Assembly: GCF_000149955.1 (NCBI RefSeq)
Contig: NC_030997.1
Location: forward strand, 1,968,714 to 2,032,713
DNA length: 64,000 nt
Direction of reading: 5' to 3'
Source of the DNA: Fusarium oxysporum f. sp. lycopersici 4287
Lineage: Eukaryota > Ascomycota > Sordariomycetes > Hypocreales > Nectriaceae
The position numbers were made by a program, and so were the translations under genes. Numbering within the stretch: position 1 is the first letter of the stretch; each line of letters opens with the position of its first letter. A model generated the notes under the pieces. That model was not told the DNA's origin. It ran no database searches and saw nothing but the letters and a program-made list of their open reading frames with translations. Below, in pieces: positions 43,074 to 54,344 of this stretch.

Positions 43074-44477
43074 CTAAACACTAGCTAAGAGCTCTTCACT
43101 GTTTAGTTCTGTAACCACCGCTTCTCCTCTTTGTTCCGCTCTTATCTCCGTTTCATTCTTCAGATCTGTCTTCCACGCATCCCACTCCGCGCCACCATAA
43201 TCACCATCAAACCAACACATATAACCATGTCTAGCCTCGCAATTAACACCATTCTTTCGCATCAACAGCATAAAGTCGCCGACTGGTGAGCCTGAGACAG
43301 GGTAATCATCTTTGCCAGCGCTGACAAACATCCCCCGCAGTTCTACATGTTTCAGGGCTGGAAAGTCATGGTGAGTAAGTAGCTTCCCGACCATGTCTAA
43401 AAGTTTCTCGCTACCAATACCACTTGGGTCAGGTTGTATGAATACCTCTGAATCTCGTTTGTGGGCATATTCTTGAACACCAATTCTTTGCTCCAAGACT
43501 AATGTCTCGAGTGTCAATCTCGAAGCTACGACGATCTCTCGCCAGCTCTTATGTGCAGGTCGCTCAGTGCGTACAGACCAGTAATACAGCATATCCTCTG
43601 CGATAGCATCGTCGCCACGAGAAGGCTGACAGAGATGAAGGTGCTTCAGCCGAGGCAGGCTAAATTCAAGTGCCTGATCGTTCTGAACTTCCGAGGGAAG
43701 AAAGCACGACAAAGGTCGTGGTATCGGCAGCCACTCCTGATTTCGCACGCGCATCATACTGGCAGGATAAAATTGGTATGGAGTCCATGGCTCTCCGCGG
43801 CGACGATGGCCTGATGCAGGATCTTCAATCTCAACCCCGCCCTCAAGCATTCCGAGCTCAAGACGCTCAAGGTTGACGCCAGTCTTTAAGACCCACGCAG
43901 CAAGGGAACGGGCTATGTATCCGTAGAGTTTAACATGACGAAGCGTTGAGGGACCAGCGCTGGGAAGATCGAGCTGTTCAAGCAGGGTTGATTCGTTCTC
44001 CTGGTAAAGGTAGTTCCAACCAAGAAATTCATGGCTACCATGTAATTCAAGGTGCGTGAGATTGGTCAAGTGCTGTAGTAAATACCAATGCTTCAGTTCG
44101 AAATTGCCCCTCAAAACAAGGCTCAATGACCTAACTCGCGATGCAACCGCTTTCAATCGTTCCATATCTTTTCCCGACGCGCCAGATGACAATGGCTCAA
44201 ACATCATCAAAAAGCTCTCAGCCTTCAATGTTCCTTGTCTCGATCTCTCTGCAAATATCAGGCTTCTGGCTGACTGTCCTGGTTTCGGTTTGTCGCGGAG
44301 ACAGAGGCGGCCAGGGTCATGAACGCTCGCGTGATGAAGCTCGATCACGGTCCATAATCGAGGCTGAACAAAGTGATTCAAGTATTTGGAAACCCGAGCC
44401 AGCACCGTAAGGTCATGGCCTGACATGTGAGAGATAATCTCGAGTATTACCTCGTGAGGAAGTTTCTTCAGATGCAT
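43074..44477 (-). CDS. F-box protein with leucine-rich C-terminal part
   Basis: Single exon of 467 residues; ATG at 44477 (the frame extends upstream only through a TTG). The N-terminal F-box at residues 1-45 reads LKKLPHEVILEIISHMSGHDL and then VSKYLNHFVQPRLWTVI, the usual Skp1-binding helices. Irregular leucine-rich segments follow (LTNLTHLELHGS, STLRHVKLYGY, LERLELGMLEGG, LPRLKHLHLCQPS, ALKHVELRGM). The protein would act as the substrate adaptor of an SCF ubiquitin ligase; its target is unknown. Fungal F-box families are large and diverge fast, so orthology cannot be stated. No stop, frameshift or intron is needed. Confidence 0.85.
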   Translation of the reverse strand: MHLKKLPHEVILEIISHMSGHDLTVLARVSKYLNHFVQPRLWTVIELHHASVHDPGRLCLRDKPKPGQSARSLIFAERSRQGTLKAESFLMMFEPLSSGASGKDMERLKAVASRVRSLSLVLRGNFELKHWYLLQHLTNLTHLELHGSHEFLGWNYLYQENESTLLEQLDLPSAGPSTLRHVKLYGYIARSLAAWVLKTGVNLERLELGMLEGGVEIEDPASGHRRRGEPWTPYQFYPASMMRVRNQEWLPIPRPLSCFLPSEVQNDQALEFSLPRLKHLHLCQPSRGDDAIAEDMLYYWSVRTERPAHKSWREIVVASRLTLETLVLEQRIGVQEYAHKRDSEVFIQPDPSGIGSEKLLDMVGKLLTHHDFPALKHVELRGMFVSAGKDDYPVSGSPVGDFMLLMRKNGVNCEARHGYMCWFDGDYGGAEWDAWKTDLKNETEIRAEQRGEAVVTELNSEELLASV

Positions 44478-47085
44478 TTTGAAGCAGACGTTTTGCAAAT
44501 GATGATAATTGAGGTGAGAATAATTTGCAGTGGAAAGTAAATAGAGACCGTGCAGTTCACGATGTTGGACTCAGTGAATGCCTGATTAGTGGGGGCAGTT
44601 ATGGATTAATGCCTGCGTAAGTCCTGCATTATTTCATGCTGAATTCACTCCAGACATGATTGACAATTAAAAAAACAACTGGCAAATAAGCCCCAGCAAA
44701 AACCGCTGTTTAAGTATCCTGCTTCCAAACAGGTTGAAAGTAAATACATATATGTCTCTGAATACCAGCGGGTGGATCTCATTGATGAGCGTCGGAATCC
44801 AGCTCCACAGCATCGCTTTGTTTGTTTGTTTGTTTGTTTGTATATTTTTCGTCTGGGTGGCTGTAACGAAGCCAGATCTCCTACTGGAGCAAAAGACGTG
44901 CTGAGCTAGCTAGGTACAGGGAAACCCCGCTTCCTTCACCATCCAGCATACCAATGGCACAAAAGGTGCTGTATTTCTCAAGCCCGTCACCCGTCAGCGG
45001 GTTCGGGGGCAATCTATTGTCGAACTTTTTCCACCGACCAGAATTCTCTCGCGCATCACTACATCTGCCGACGCAGTCCACAATCTCCAGTAACCAAGTT
45101 GTAGCAGGCAGCCCCTGGAGGGGCTACAAAGCCAGACGTGTCAGATTGTTACCGGATGACAATGGACCGGGCCGTAGGCTATAATCCTGGTTTTGCTATT
45201 CAGAATACGAGCATAATTTGTCTATCTTATTGCGCTACGATAGAATGGAATAAAGTTTCTTCCGGATTATGTTCTAGGGGCGGGTTCCAGCCTCTAGAAG
45301 AGCCCCGTCATTACGTAAGTGTCACATTGTCAGAGAAGGCGAACTCTCCAAAATTCCTTCTCTGAAAACTGCTGTTAGGGAGCCGATAGCATCCCCGCAG
45401 TTTTGTGTGGTCGCGTGGCCTGCAGAAAATCCCGCTCCTAACACGGCACTAACAGTGCGTGCCAAGAAAGAATTTTTACAGGGGAGAGTTGTCCACAGCA
45501 TCGCCTCGAACTGAAGAAAGCGCTGTAGGGTAACCCGCAGAAGGAGACAAAGGCAACAGCAGCGAACTATTCTAATCATAGAGCAAAGACACCGTTTCAA
45601 CTACAGTAGTGCTATTCTGAATGAGAAACCCGAATCTTATATAAATGATCTATTCTATAATTAATCTAAATTAAGAAAACATTTTAACCTAATGCTAATT
45701 CATCTCTTACTGTGGCGTTGTCAACAACCCGATTTGCAGAAGCCATGATTTCATCGTGAATCTCAGTGCCGTTATTGTCATCGTCTCTCCACGTTGCTCA
45801 TCTTGGTCTTGACCACATAAATTAGCGGAAGTCTGAGGGTCTTTGAACAGATGTGTGGTAGTAGAACGATACAAGCGATTATGTGATGCTAAGGACGTGA
45901 GTATTTCTTTTTGACTATGGGATTGCGTTTCAAGCCTTGTTCATTTATTTTTTGTCTGCCGTGGCCGCTCACATTGTAATTAGATTTGAGGGCACTCATG
46001 TTAACACGTAGGAATATTAACTACTGGTTCAGAAACCCAGGTGACTCAATCTCCTGGTTCTTGAGCATCCGCCTAAAATCGTATTCAATGACAGTGTCAA
46101 TTCCTTTCCTAGCAGTGCTTGCGGCAACGTCCGCAGCTCTTTTGATCTTTTGGGACGTAGGAGCGGCGCCCCAATACTAACGAAAAGACTAACGCAAGTA
46201 TTAACACTTTGGTTGAACCTCGAGACCTCGATAGATGGTCTCACCTACGTGGTCAAAGAAACGCTGTGCTGGTAGTTTCACCGACCCACAGCTCTCGATC
46301 CTGGAACCGTGTTCGCCAATTTGACGGATACAGAACAAGTGTTCTTTAAACCAATGTCTTAAAGCAACTACTTTGTTGTTTAAAGTGAATTCGATTGATT
46401 TTCGAGTAAGATAATGGCACAACTACTCAGCAGAGCGCAAAGGATGAGAGTTTTAGTTGAACTTTATATACTCGTTTGTAGTGGTTAATCTCAGGTTTCA
46501 TCAGACAGAGAGGACCTGGCCCTTGGTAGTAAACCCCTCTTTCGCTAGGTCCATGATACGTGGGTAGAATCGCGAAGCATTATCGAAGACTCCTCAACGA
46601 CTGACCAATATACGGATTAATAACCTTGACGGCAGCTGCCCTGATCATCGCCATTACCACCATCAACAACCAGAGACCAAGCCCAGTCGCCGTGGGTTGC
46701 CCAAATACACGCAGTGATGGCTGGTGCTTTCATAATACTGATGTTCACGTCAAAAGTCGTCCCTCTTTCACTATGGTCCCCATATCCGTATAGCACTGGC
46801 AGTCTGTGTCACTGTCTCCTCTGCCAGTGACAATCTCTATTCCCCATCTACGAATGCCAGTGGCAGCTCGAGATCACTACCTCTTATTGATTCTGAGCCT
46901 CCAGAATTCTCTTTGCTTCCTTTCCTTCTCATCACCCAACACTCTACTCTACGATCAACACGATCAACAGCCACTCTGATTTTCATCAGCAAACACTCTA
47001 CCCTTCTATCAGCATCTACTTTACTCCTCTAACAAGAGCCACTTACTTCTCTACCCACCCACTCTACTATCAACTCATCACCATC
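44478..47085. other. intergenic, 2.6 kb
   Basis: AT-rich around 45640-45720. It contains a (TTTG)6 microsatellite. Short frames at 44954-45184 and 45986-46180 show no features. The last 200 bases before 47086 are CT/CA-rich, as in a leader of an expressed gene. Confidence 0.45.
44817..44840 (+). repeat. (TTTG)6 microsatellite
   Basis: Six uninterrupted TTTG units. Confidence 0.9.
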
Positions 47086-47337
47086 ATGTGTAGTATTGTT
47101 TACACCACCATTTACTGCCGCCGCTGCGGCAAGTATCTCGGAAATAACGAAGAGACCCGAATGTGCGCTAGCGCACGACGCCGCCGTCAAGGATACCATC
47201 GACGCCTTGAGTCTAAGAATGAGACTTATCACTCGAACTGGACAAACTGTCCTGCTTGCGAGCATGAATACGAAGTGTACATGTATTCTCGTCGGGTGGG
47301 TATTCCCTATCCCCGCCCCGATCCCCCCTTCAACTAA
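47086..47337 (+). CDS. small Cys-rich protein, 83 residues
   Basis: ATG at 47086 after a pyrimidine-rich leader (ACTCATCACCATC), TAA at 47335-47337. The N-terminus has paired Cys (MCSIVYTTIYCRRCGKYLG) and the middle has CPACEHEY, giving a likely zinc site of two CxxC-type pairs, plus a very basic stretch (ARRRRQGYHRR). It ends in PYPRPDPPFN. Many small Fusarium proteins with this start and Cys pattern exist without assigned function. No signal peptide, so it is not a classical effector. Confidence 0.6.
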   Translation: MCSIVYTTIYCRRCGKYLGNNEETRMCASARRRRQGYHRRLESKNETYHSNWTNCPACEHEYEVYMYSRRVGIPYPRPDPPFN

Positions 47338-48546
47338 GCCGGTATCTACTCAACCACTCGATGAAGATGGAGGACTGGTATGCTATGGGCATATAAACAC
47401 GACACTGTATCAAGGTTGAAAGATTGGTGCGCCTTGGGAGAAGACCCGATTGGAAGGCTTGCACGAACGACGAGTTGATACGACAAAAGAAAAACACAAA
47501 AAAAGACGAAAAAATACAAAACCGAAAAAAAAAGAAAACCAAAACAAGAGGCATCGAAAGATTGGTGCGCCTTAGGAGAAGACCTGATTCGAATGCAGGC
47601 ATGGACGACGAGTCGATACGATAAAAGGAAAACACAAAAAAAGACGAAAAATATAAAACCTGACAAAAAAAGAGACAAAAAAAAAAAGAGGCATCGGAAG
47701 TGGAGGGAACATCTTTTAGACCAGAAAATAACAAAATACAAAAAAAATTTAAAAACAAAAAGTAAAATGTGTGTTGATAAAACTGTTGGAGGTGCTCTAT
47801 GTACATGAATACTGTATCCGGAATAATATCGCTGCTCATAGATGATCTCGGTTGCTGTTCCTGGTATCGTGTTCATCAAGACATCTACCCTCTTTCCCTT
47901 CCCTTCGCTTTCGAATTTCCAGTAGAGTTCCATCACATCGAGACCCTACGAACGTTTGAGGATCCTCCAGATCACGAAGTGCTAATCGTCTAGATACCCA
48001 GGAACCAAATGATGCCTCGTGGGGCCGCCTGGTCAAAGTCATTGATGGTCGTCGTCGATCCGTATGTCTACATGATCTAACCTGAGTCTAACTTGGCGTA
48101 CAACCCGATGATTTAGCTATAGGGGTTGAACTCGCCAGTCAATAGATGGCCTGAAGATACAGCTAACATATTCACTACAGAGCGAATCCTGCTCAACTAC
48201 CAACTTCTAGAAGCCCCTTTTTATCCCCTAGACCAAATTCATCGATACCTCAGCAAGGCCCGCGCAAGATCGCCAGGAACTTTGTACCTGTATATTAGCA
48301 CACTCTCCATAGTTAGCGGATTATTCCATTTTTGTCTTTTGCTAGCGAGGTTCTCGCTTTGCAGTCCCTGCTTGACCGAACCACCAAAGCTTCCCCGTAA
48401 GGAACATCTCCAACTACCGCGACTTTGGTAGCATCTGAGATAGCCTATAGTATATGAATGCTTGCCCTAACAAAACAGGGTGAAAGCATCAAACTAACCT
48501 AGTAATCCAGCAAAGCCTCCTCAAGCACAATCCGCTCAAGAATTGC
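47338..48546. other. A-rich intergenic region with tandem repeat
   Basis: Contains the 138-bp repeat listed next. Open frames through it on both strands (Lys-rich on plus, Phe-rich on minus) are consequences of the A-runs. A plus-strand frame at 47799-47993 is unremarkable. Confidence 0.5.
47418..47700 (+). repeat. tandem direct repeat, unit about 138 bp, about two copies
   Basis: GAAAGATTGGTGCGCCTT starts at 47418 and again at 47556. Both are followed by GGAGAAGAC, a GACGAC/GACGAG segment and a block of A-runs with GACG interruptions (CACAAAAAAAGACGAAAAA). A third partial start (GAGGCATCGGAAG) lies at 47688. The units differ by point changes and short indels. The repeat follows directly after the Cys-rich gene. 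Confidence 0.8.
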
Positions 48547-48879
48547 CTAACGATATAAGCTCAGCAGGTCAAGTCTCCAACGCTCTGCGGTTTCAAAATC
48601 ATGACGATAACTCTCGTGCTGTTGTATTACATGAACGTGATTTCTTAATATTATATCTCGTGCTTGTTGTCCTGGCATTCCTAGCAAACACGGTATTTGT
48701 CCCTCACGAAGTGCTGAGTTAGTCTCTTCGGCGATTGCAGCCCAAAGCCCGGCCACACTAAATGTATGACAGTGGGTTCTCCAAATGATGTTGTATCGAC
48801 ATCGTAAGGACTTCATCTCGTTGAGGCAAAGGAAAACGCGAGTTTCGTGAAATTCGTGAAGAGTCTGGAACAGCGGCAT
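48547..48879 (-). CDS. hypothetical ORF, 110 residues, possibly a gene fragment
   Basis: ATG at 48879. The second half looks protein-like (SVAGLWAAIAEETNSALREG, LLGMPGQQARDIILRNHV, FETAERWRLDLLSLYR), the first half less so. No domain recognised. It may be a relic of a larger gene; the minus-strand frame at 49336-49575 has a similar character and could belong to the same decayed gene. Confidence 0.3.
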   Translation of the reverse strand: MPLFQTLHEFHETRVFLCLNEMKSLRCRYNIIWRTHCHTFSVAGLWAAIAEETNSALREGQIPCLLGMPGQQARDIILRNHVHVIQQHESYRHDFETAERWRLDLLSLYR

Positions 48880-51800
48880 GGTTTTTCCGGGCTGTAATAC
48901 TCGGTGATGTTAGTTTGACATTACTATCGCTTATAGGAACTTTCCTTGAAGTACTCAGGTAGTTATTGACAGCAATTATCACAGGAACGTCTGAAAAAGG
49001 GAGAAAGGTTAAGTGAGAATGTAAGAAGAGGATGTTGGGTGGTGGCGTCGGCGTGGTTTGCTGTTACACGGGAACATCGCAGAGGACCTCGGCCAAGTGC
49101 GTCGGACATGCAGGTTGAGGCCCTTGAGCGATGATGGCTGATCCTGATTTTCTCTGATTGTGCAGTTGCGGAGTTGAGCTAGGTCAGTCTTGGCGGATAT
49201 TTGCTTCCTGCTGTTCTGTTCTTCTCAAAGCGCGATGACTGTAAATGATCCAGAGATGCCCGTGCAGGTTCTTCCAAACACTGGATAGCTTAGCCTCAGT
49301 CTGATTCTTGGGATTCTCGTTTGGATCCCCATCCTCTAAACGGCCTGAATTAGGTTCTTGAGCTGTTTTAGGATTATCTGGAAAGGTAAATAGTATCTTA
49401 CTAAGGCCATCTCCTTATCGACAATGTTTTTGTCGCTAGCGTGAAACTCGAGGTCATGAACAACTTGCTGCATTTTGGGAGCCCATAGGACATGGCGCCT
49501 TTCTGGATTGGTTTCGGCGGCGAGATGCTCTTGAGCAACAGAATAGAACGCAAATTGTATATAGTATACTGTCAATGTCTCTTATGTCGGATGCCGCATG
49601 AAATTGGCTCGAGTTTCGTCTTTCTTCTCGGCCGCGCAGGAGTCAGTACTCTTTACTAAGGAGCCACTGTTCTTATGAGTTACTTATGTATGGGAACGTT
49701 GAAAAAGCTTTGATGGATGATGGGTGTAAAAAGGGAGTGCACTAATGAGTAGAAACCTTGAGTGTATATACACATTGAGGCTGCCAGAAGCTGACTACGT
49801 GTGCACCGCGGTATACCAACGCCATCTAGGGAATCATATTGAGAACTTGGGCGCAAATTGTCAATAACATCACGAACCGTCACCAGGTTGATATGTTGAA
49901 CTTGGAAGACACCAGCGAATCTCTTTGAGCGAGGCCCGAAGCAAAACGCGACATCCCAGCTGGCAGCATGTATCTGTGTTTGGTACTATCATGATGGTGG
50001 GATGCTATGTGTGGTCGATGGACGGTGGCGTTGCGAAGCTGAGAATCTAGATATGAGTCAGCGGTGAGCGTAATAACGGACGGTGGTCGGGATCATGATT
50101 AACAGGAAAAGGGCAAGGTCTCAACGCCACGTGTTCATGGCCGTCTTGATCAGAGTTCCGGGCCAGATTCATCAAAGCCATCAAACCCTGGCCCCATACA
50201 TTCCACTAATTACAACATGAACTAAGAGCCTACAAATGATCCGTCACTGTAAAGACTTCAATTGGCTCCTGTGCTGGCGGCTACCGTGGGGGCCACCAGG
50301 GTACATTTGCGGCGCCAAGGCTCGTTGGTGGTGCAATGAAAACACGGCTGGTCGCCGCGGGGTGAGCCTTCAGGGGTCCGATGACGAGATCAAGACGTGA
50401 GACACTTGCGCTGGAGCTTGTGCTCTAGTTCTTACTGTTGAAAGAAGAAGTTGTTTTGGCCATGCTCCAGGTCTATCTCATGTGTAGCCGAGCAGTATGT
50501 TGGTACTTCTTGATGCCCTGTCACTAAGTTGAAACTATCAGCGTGCTTGATCCCGTCAGCGATTTATGGTGGGCGACGTGCGACTTGATGATGTTGGCGG
50601 TGCTGATGAACACGACCTGAAGTCGCTGATCATTGCCTCGTTTATGATCCTGAGATGTAGGGGCTCTGAACCTTATATGATGGACGCCTTCATCAACTGC
50701 CAATCAAGACATTACAGATAACCCAAATGAGCAATATTTATCTGGCAGCGTGCAACTAGCTTCCAACGGGAAAGGTGTGTATTGTGCCTGCAGTTTCTGT
50801 CCCGATTTGGTCAAGGGAAAAATAAATCTTCGCGAAGAATTAAACCGTCTCGACAGGGCATAACCTTAGGTAAGAATATATAAAATTTAAGAAAGTTACC
50901 CCAAGTTTTGACTAAGCCTTTCAATGTTTCCATTCACTTTTCTTTGTCGTCTGCAAGTGCTAACTCGCCTCAGCGGGACTGAAGCTTACGGCCAGTTGAA
51001 CATACATCGAACACCGATAGTTCATACAAGGATGACCACCCCAGACCTGGTTGTGCCTCGCATGTTCGACTTTATTTAAAGAAAGAATTGTGTTAGGTAC
51101 TGATAGAAGTCTAGCGCCCCGGCTTAGAGGGTGTTGGTGGTATTGATGACTGGGCTGAATCGATCAAAGTCGCCGAGCGCATTCCATGGGCAACGTCTAA
51201 GAATATCACCAGACAATAGAACTTAGCATCGCGCCAAGTCTCAGTCAATTCCCCCACAGTTTGAGGACAAACAAGGATTTGTTGGCAATGCATTCAATAC
51301 ATGTGAGGTTGCGTCGGAGTCATAGAACATACCGTCAGCCAGCGCCGAAGCAAGCGGTTCAATAACGAAACAAAATGATAATCTACAGTCTAGCGAGAGC
51401 GACTCATATAAAATAGACAGAAGTCAATATTTTGAGTATGGCCGGTGACACGGTTAAAAGAGGACGAGATCTTCTCGCGGTGGCTCATGGAGTTGATCTG
51501 CGCCATGCTCTGGCTCCATGCATGTCGACTTTCAGGAAGCAAGAGTTTCAAAAAGAACAGAGAAGACTATGGTGGGTAATTGTCTTTTGATAGTTCCCTC
51601 ATCATGTACGGTTGGTGTGAAATGGAGAATATTGTCGGTGAACTTGGAAGGGCATGATGATGACTTGATGGTGGCAGTCTTCGGTTTGGTCCGTCGATAA
51701 AAGCTTATACGAAAGAAGTAGCTCACCAATGATACTGCCATGAATCTGTATAAGATGACTCGCAATGAGCGACAAAAAGGATAGTCAAAATGCATGTAAA

Positions 51801-52059
51801 GAGAATAATATGGATGAGGACATCGCTGATCAGGAGAGAAGAATGTTTCTACCGGAGAATGAGCAGATGGCCTTTAGATAGAGGAATATCTATAATAGTA
51901 TGAAAGCGAAAGAACATGTTGCCATTGAGAACTCCCAGCTAGAAAAGAAGGAGTATAGAGTGACTAGCTATGGAAAGAATTCGGAAAGAAGACAATTGAC
52001 GAACTTGGGCTAGTCTGGCGGTTTTGAACATACATAAATTCCGCAGGCCTAATCCACTA
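48880..52059. other. intergenic, 3.2 kb
   Basis: Mostly featureless. A minus-strand frame without ATG at 49336-49575 (AQEHLAAETNPERRHVLW, then KEMALVRYYLPFQIILK) looks like an old exon. CTTAGG-type words recur at 50855-50920. A 60-codon minus-strand ORF at 51111-51293 is too weak to call. Confidence 0.4.
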
Positions 52060-53610
52060 CTAAGAGTCTTTTAACGTAGTTCCTCCTTCTGGTTCCGAAT
52101 CTACTTCAACATCCGAATCACTGTTGACCGGTGTGTCTGCCGAGCGAGTCAATCCGGTAATCGAATTGGGATGGTTGAAATTCGAGAGACCTTTGTTTCT
52201 CATAGCTCTGAAGAACCCATCTCGAAGACCATGAATGACAGGATTAAGTGTCTCTCTCAACTCTCGATATGATGCATCTTTGGGTCCCTCGAGTAGACCA
52301 ACAGGTCCCCAGTTGAGGTAGATTTGTTCGTGAGAATCAGGTTCAACTGGTCTCGAAGGGTGGTGTCGATAGTATAGCTTACAGCATAAGCATGAAACTT
52401 TGCTAGTTCCGACAAAGCGGTCATCGCCCACAAAGCGCAATCTGCTTTTGTGAAAATGATCCAGGACTTGAACCTCGCAATGCACTATTGGGGGGTTTGA
52501 TTGTAGCGCTAGAAGTCGCTCTTTGACCCGTTCTTCCAACCCAACGTGGCTGTTCAAAGAAGAAAGGCCTTGTCTGATACTGGAAAGCTCCTCATCGTCC
52601 TTTGGAATCATTCTCCCAAGTATGCGATCCAGGGTGACGGAGGGATCAATCTCTGGAGGCTGGACACATAACGGTGTAGGTATCTCGGACGCCTGGAATA
52701 CATCAAGGACCTCTCTTGCACGCAAAGCGTCCTCAACGAGCTGCTTCGAAACGCGAATATGCTCCGCAAGGCGTCCAACGAAATGTCTTGCTCCCCGCGA
52801 TGCCTTTGCCAGCGATTCACCATCTTCATTGGACAGCACTTCTTGACTCAATCGTCGGAGCGTGTCCATCTGAGGGTCGTTACGAGCGTTGTAGGCTTCC
52901 ATGCATATGTCATACGCTTCCAGTGTTTCTCGGGACTGGAAACGATGCAGCCATCTTTCAAGACTTCTGGCTTCTAAGAGTTCATTAGTTATGCTCATAA
53001 GATAAATGACACTATCAGACGTCCCAGTGTCAGTCACGTTTCCACGACGAGTGACCAAGCCGTTCAGATGCTGAATGCATGATGTTGCCATTCTTGATAA
53101 TAGGCTTGCTTCCTTCTTGATTCTGGGGGCTGCAAATATGGTAAAGAAGCGGGCACAATGATCCGACTGGCGAGCTAACCAAGCTGGATTAGGATCTGGT
53201 ATTTGTGTTATGCTTTGGAGGCGTTGTAAAGATTCCCTCAAAAAGTTCGGTGTCCCAGAGCGCGAATTCCGCTCGAATCCTTCATTCGAAGCCACCCAGA
53301 AAGTGTTTGTGTCTTCAGAGTCTTGGACCGCAATAGATGTCGTAGTACTTCCGCCCTTATCCCAGTCGCAGATGTAGGCAAGCCCAGTCATGAATCTGCG
53401 GCGAGAGGCGATCAAACTAATGTTATCGTGGTTGGCAGTGATATGTGGACCTTGAATCGGTTGTTCAATCCAGAGCATTATCATTGCTTCATAGAGCCTG
53501 GCGATGAGCTTCTGATACCTGTTGCGTGGGAGCGGGACTACTATGCCCTCAATGCTAGTCGGCATCTGATGAAGTGCTTGTGCTGTAGGCATATTCGAGT
53601 GGGAAGGCAT
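52060..53610 (-). CDS. OTT_1508-like fungal nucleic-acid/nucleotide deaminase family protein
   Basis: Single exon of 516 residues, ATG at 53610. The C-terminal part carries the zinc-deaminase signature: H377-x-E379 in IVHCEVQVL, then C407-x-x-C410 in SKVSCLCCKLYY, followed by NWGPVGL. Spacing and context match the fungal OTT_1508-like deaminases described within the cytidine-deaminase superfamily. Residues 1-330 are a helical region often found ahead of this domain (RLYEAMIMLWIE, SLERWLHRFQSRETLEAYD). The acidic C-terminus is low-complexity (NSDSDVEVDSEPEGG). By family it should bind zinc and deaminate a base in a nucleotide or nucleic acid; the substrate is unknown, and roles in genome conflict have been proposed. 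No stops or missing metal ligands, so it is probably functional. Confidence 0.8.
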   Translation of the reverse strand: MPSHSNMPTAQALHQMPTSIEGIVVPLPRNRYQKLIARLYEAMIMLWIEQPIQGPHITANHDNISLIASRRRFMTGLAYICDWDKGGSTTTSIAVQDSEDTNTFWVASNEGFERNSRSGTPNFLRESLQRLQSITQIPDPNPAWLARQSDHCARFFTIFAAPRIKKEASLLSRMATSCIQHLNGLVTRRGNVTDTGTSDSVIYLMSITNELLEARSLERWLHRFQSRETLEAYDICMEAYNARNDPQMDTLRRLSQEVLSNEDGESLAKASRGARHFVGRLAEHIRVSKQLVEDALRAREVLDVFQASEIPTPLCVQPPEIDPSVTLDRILGRMIPKDDEELSSIRQGLSSLNSHVGLEERVKERLLALQSNPPIVHCEVQVLDHFHKSRLRFVGDDRFVGTSKVSCLCCKLYYRHHPSRPVEPDSHEQIYLNWGPVGLLEGPKDASYRELRETLNPVIHGLRDGFFRAMRNKGLSNFNHPNSITGLTRSADTPVNSDSDVEVDSEPEGGTTLKDS

Positions 53611-54344
53611 GATACCGGTCGAAAGCTAGGGAATATCGGTATTACATCTGGAAATCATACCAATAATTTCCCAGACTGCGAGTTCGTGCAAATTTTACAT
53701 ATAAATAGTCAAGAACGCTGCTTTTCTCATAAATCAGTTGTGTTGCCACATGCTGCATGTTTTCTTTTGGTATGGTCGATCTGCTACCCAAAAAGAACAA
53801 GCGCATTGAAATGAGTCATTGAACCCCTGCGGAACTCTGAATTAAAAACTCGCCGTCTTGCCACGTAGTTAGTAGGCTCGATGCAAGAGATAAGAAGTTA
53901 GTTAGAGGGGCTACAGCGTCTGGCTAATCACGTAGGCGGACAACGCAGCTTTGGCCGGCCTCCCATGTACACTTGACCGCTTTGGCATTTTGAATGGTGT
54001 GCCTCCCGCCTCGCTACGCGGGGTTGTTTGTGATATTGGTCTGCCTCCTGCAGATAACCAATAAGAGTAAGCTTTCTTCAATACAAAATTACGAACTCCG
54101 TCAAATAACGCCATAGTTTTTAATTCTTATCAAGGTTCGAGAACCTGGAGAGAAGAATTTGCATCGAGTACAGCACCATAACCCAAGAATTCTTGACATC
54201 CAGATCATCAGTCCAGACTAGCTAGGTAATGAGTTGGAATTATCAAGATGTTGAAGCCTACAGATCTTCTTCCTTCACTCACTCCATTGCAACGGTAAAA
54301 AGCACAATAACGCAGGATCATCCACCATAATTCCCAGTATCGAG
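53611..54344. other. intergenic with one weak small ORF
   Basis: Upstream region of the deaminase gene and leader of the small gene at 54345. The minus-strand ORF at 53911-54114 is listed separately. Confidence 0.4.
53911..54114 (-). CDS. possible small protein, 67 residues
   Basis: ATG at 54114, ending ISQTL. Starts MALFDGVRNFVLKKAYSYWL, an amphipathic stretch that could bind membranes or target mitochondria, followed by a basic Ser/Pro-rich tail. No family recognised, and it overlaps nothing else. Could be chance. Confidence 0.3.
   Translation of the reverse strand: MALFDGVRNFVLKKAYSYWLSAGGRPISQTTPRSEAGGTPFKMPKRSSVHGRPAKAALSAYVISQTL

Noticed and set aside
47346..47936. 196-codon Phe-rich minus-strand ORF that looks like a membrane protein
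   Set aside because: It is the reverse of the A-rich tandem repeat; poly-Phe arises from A-runs.
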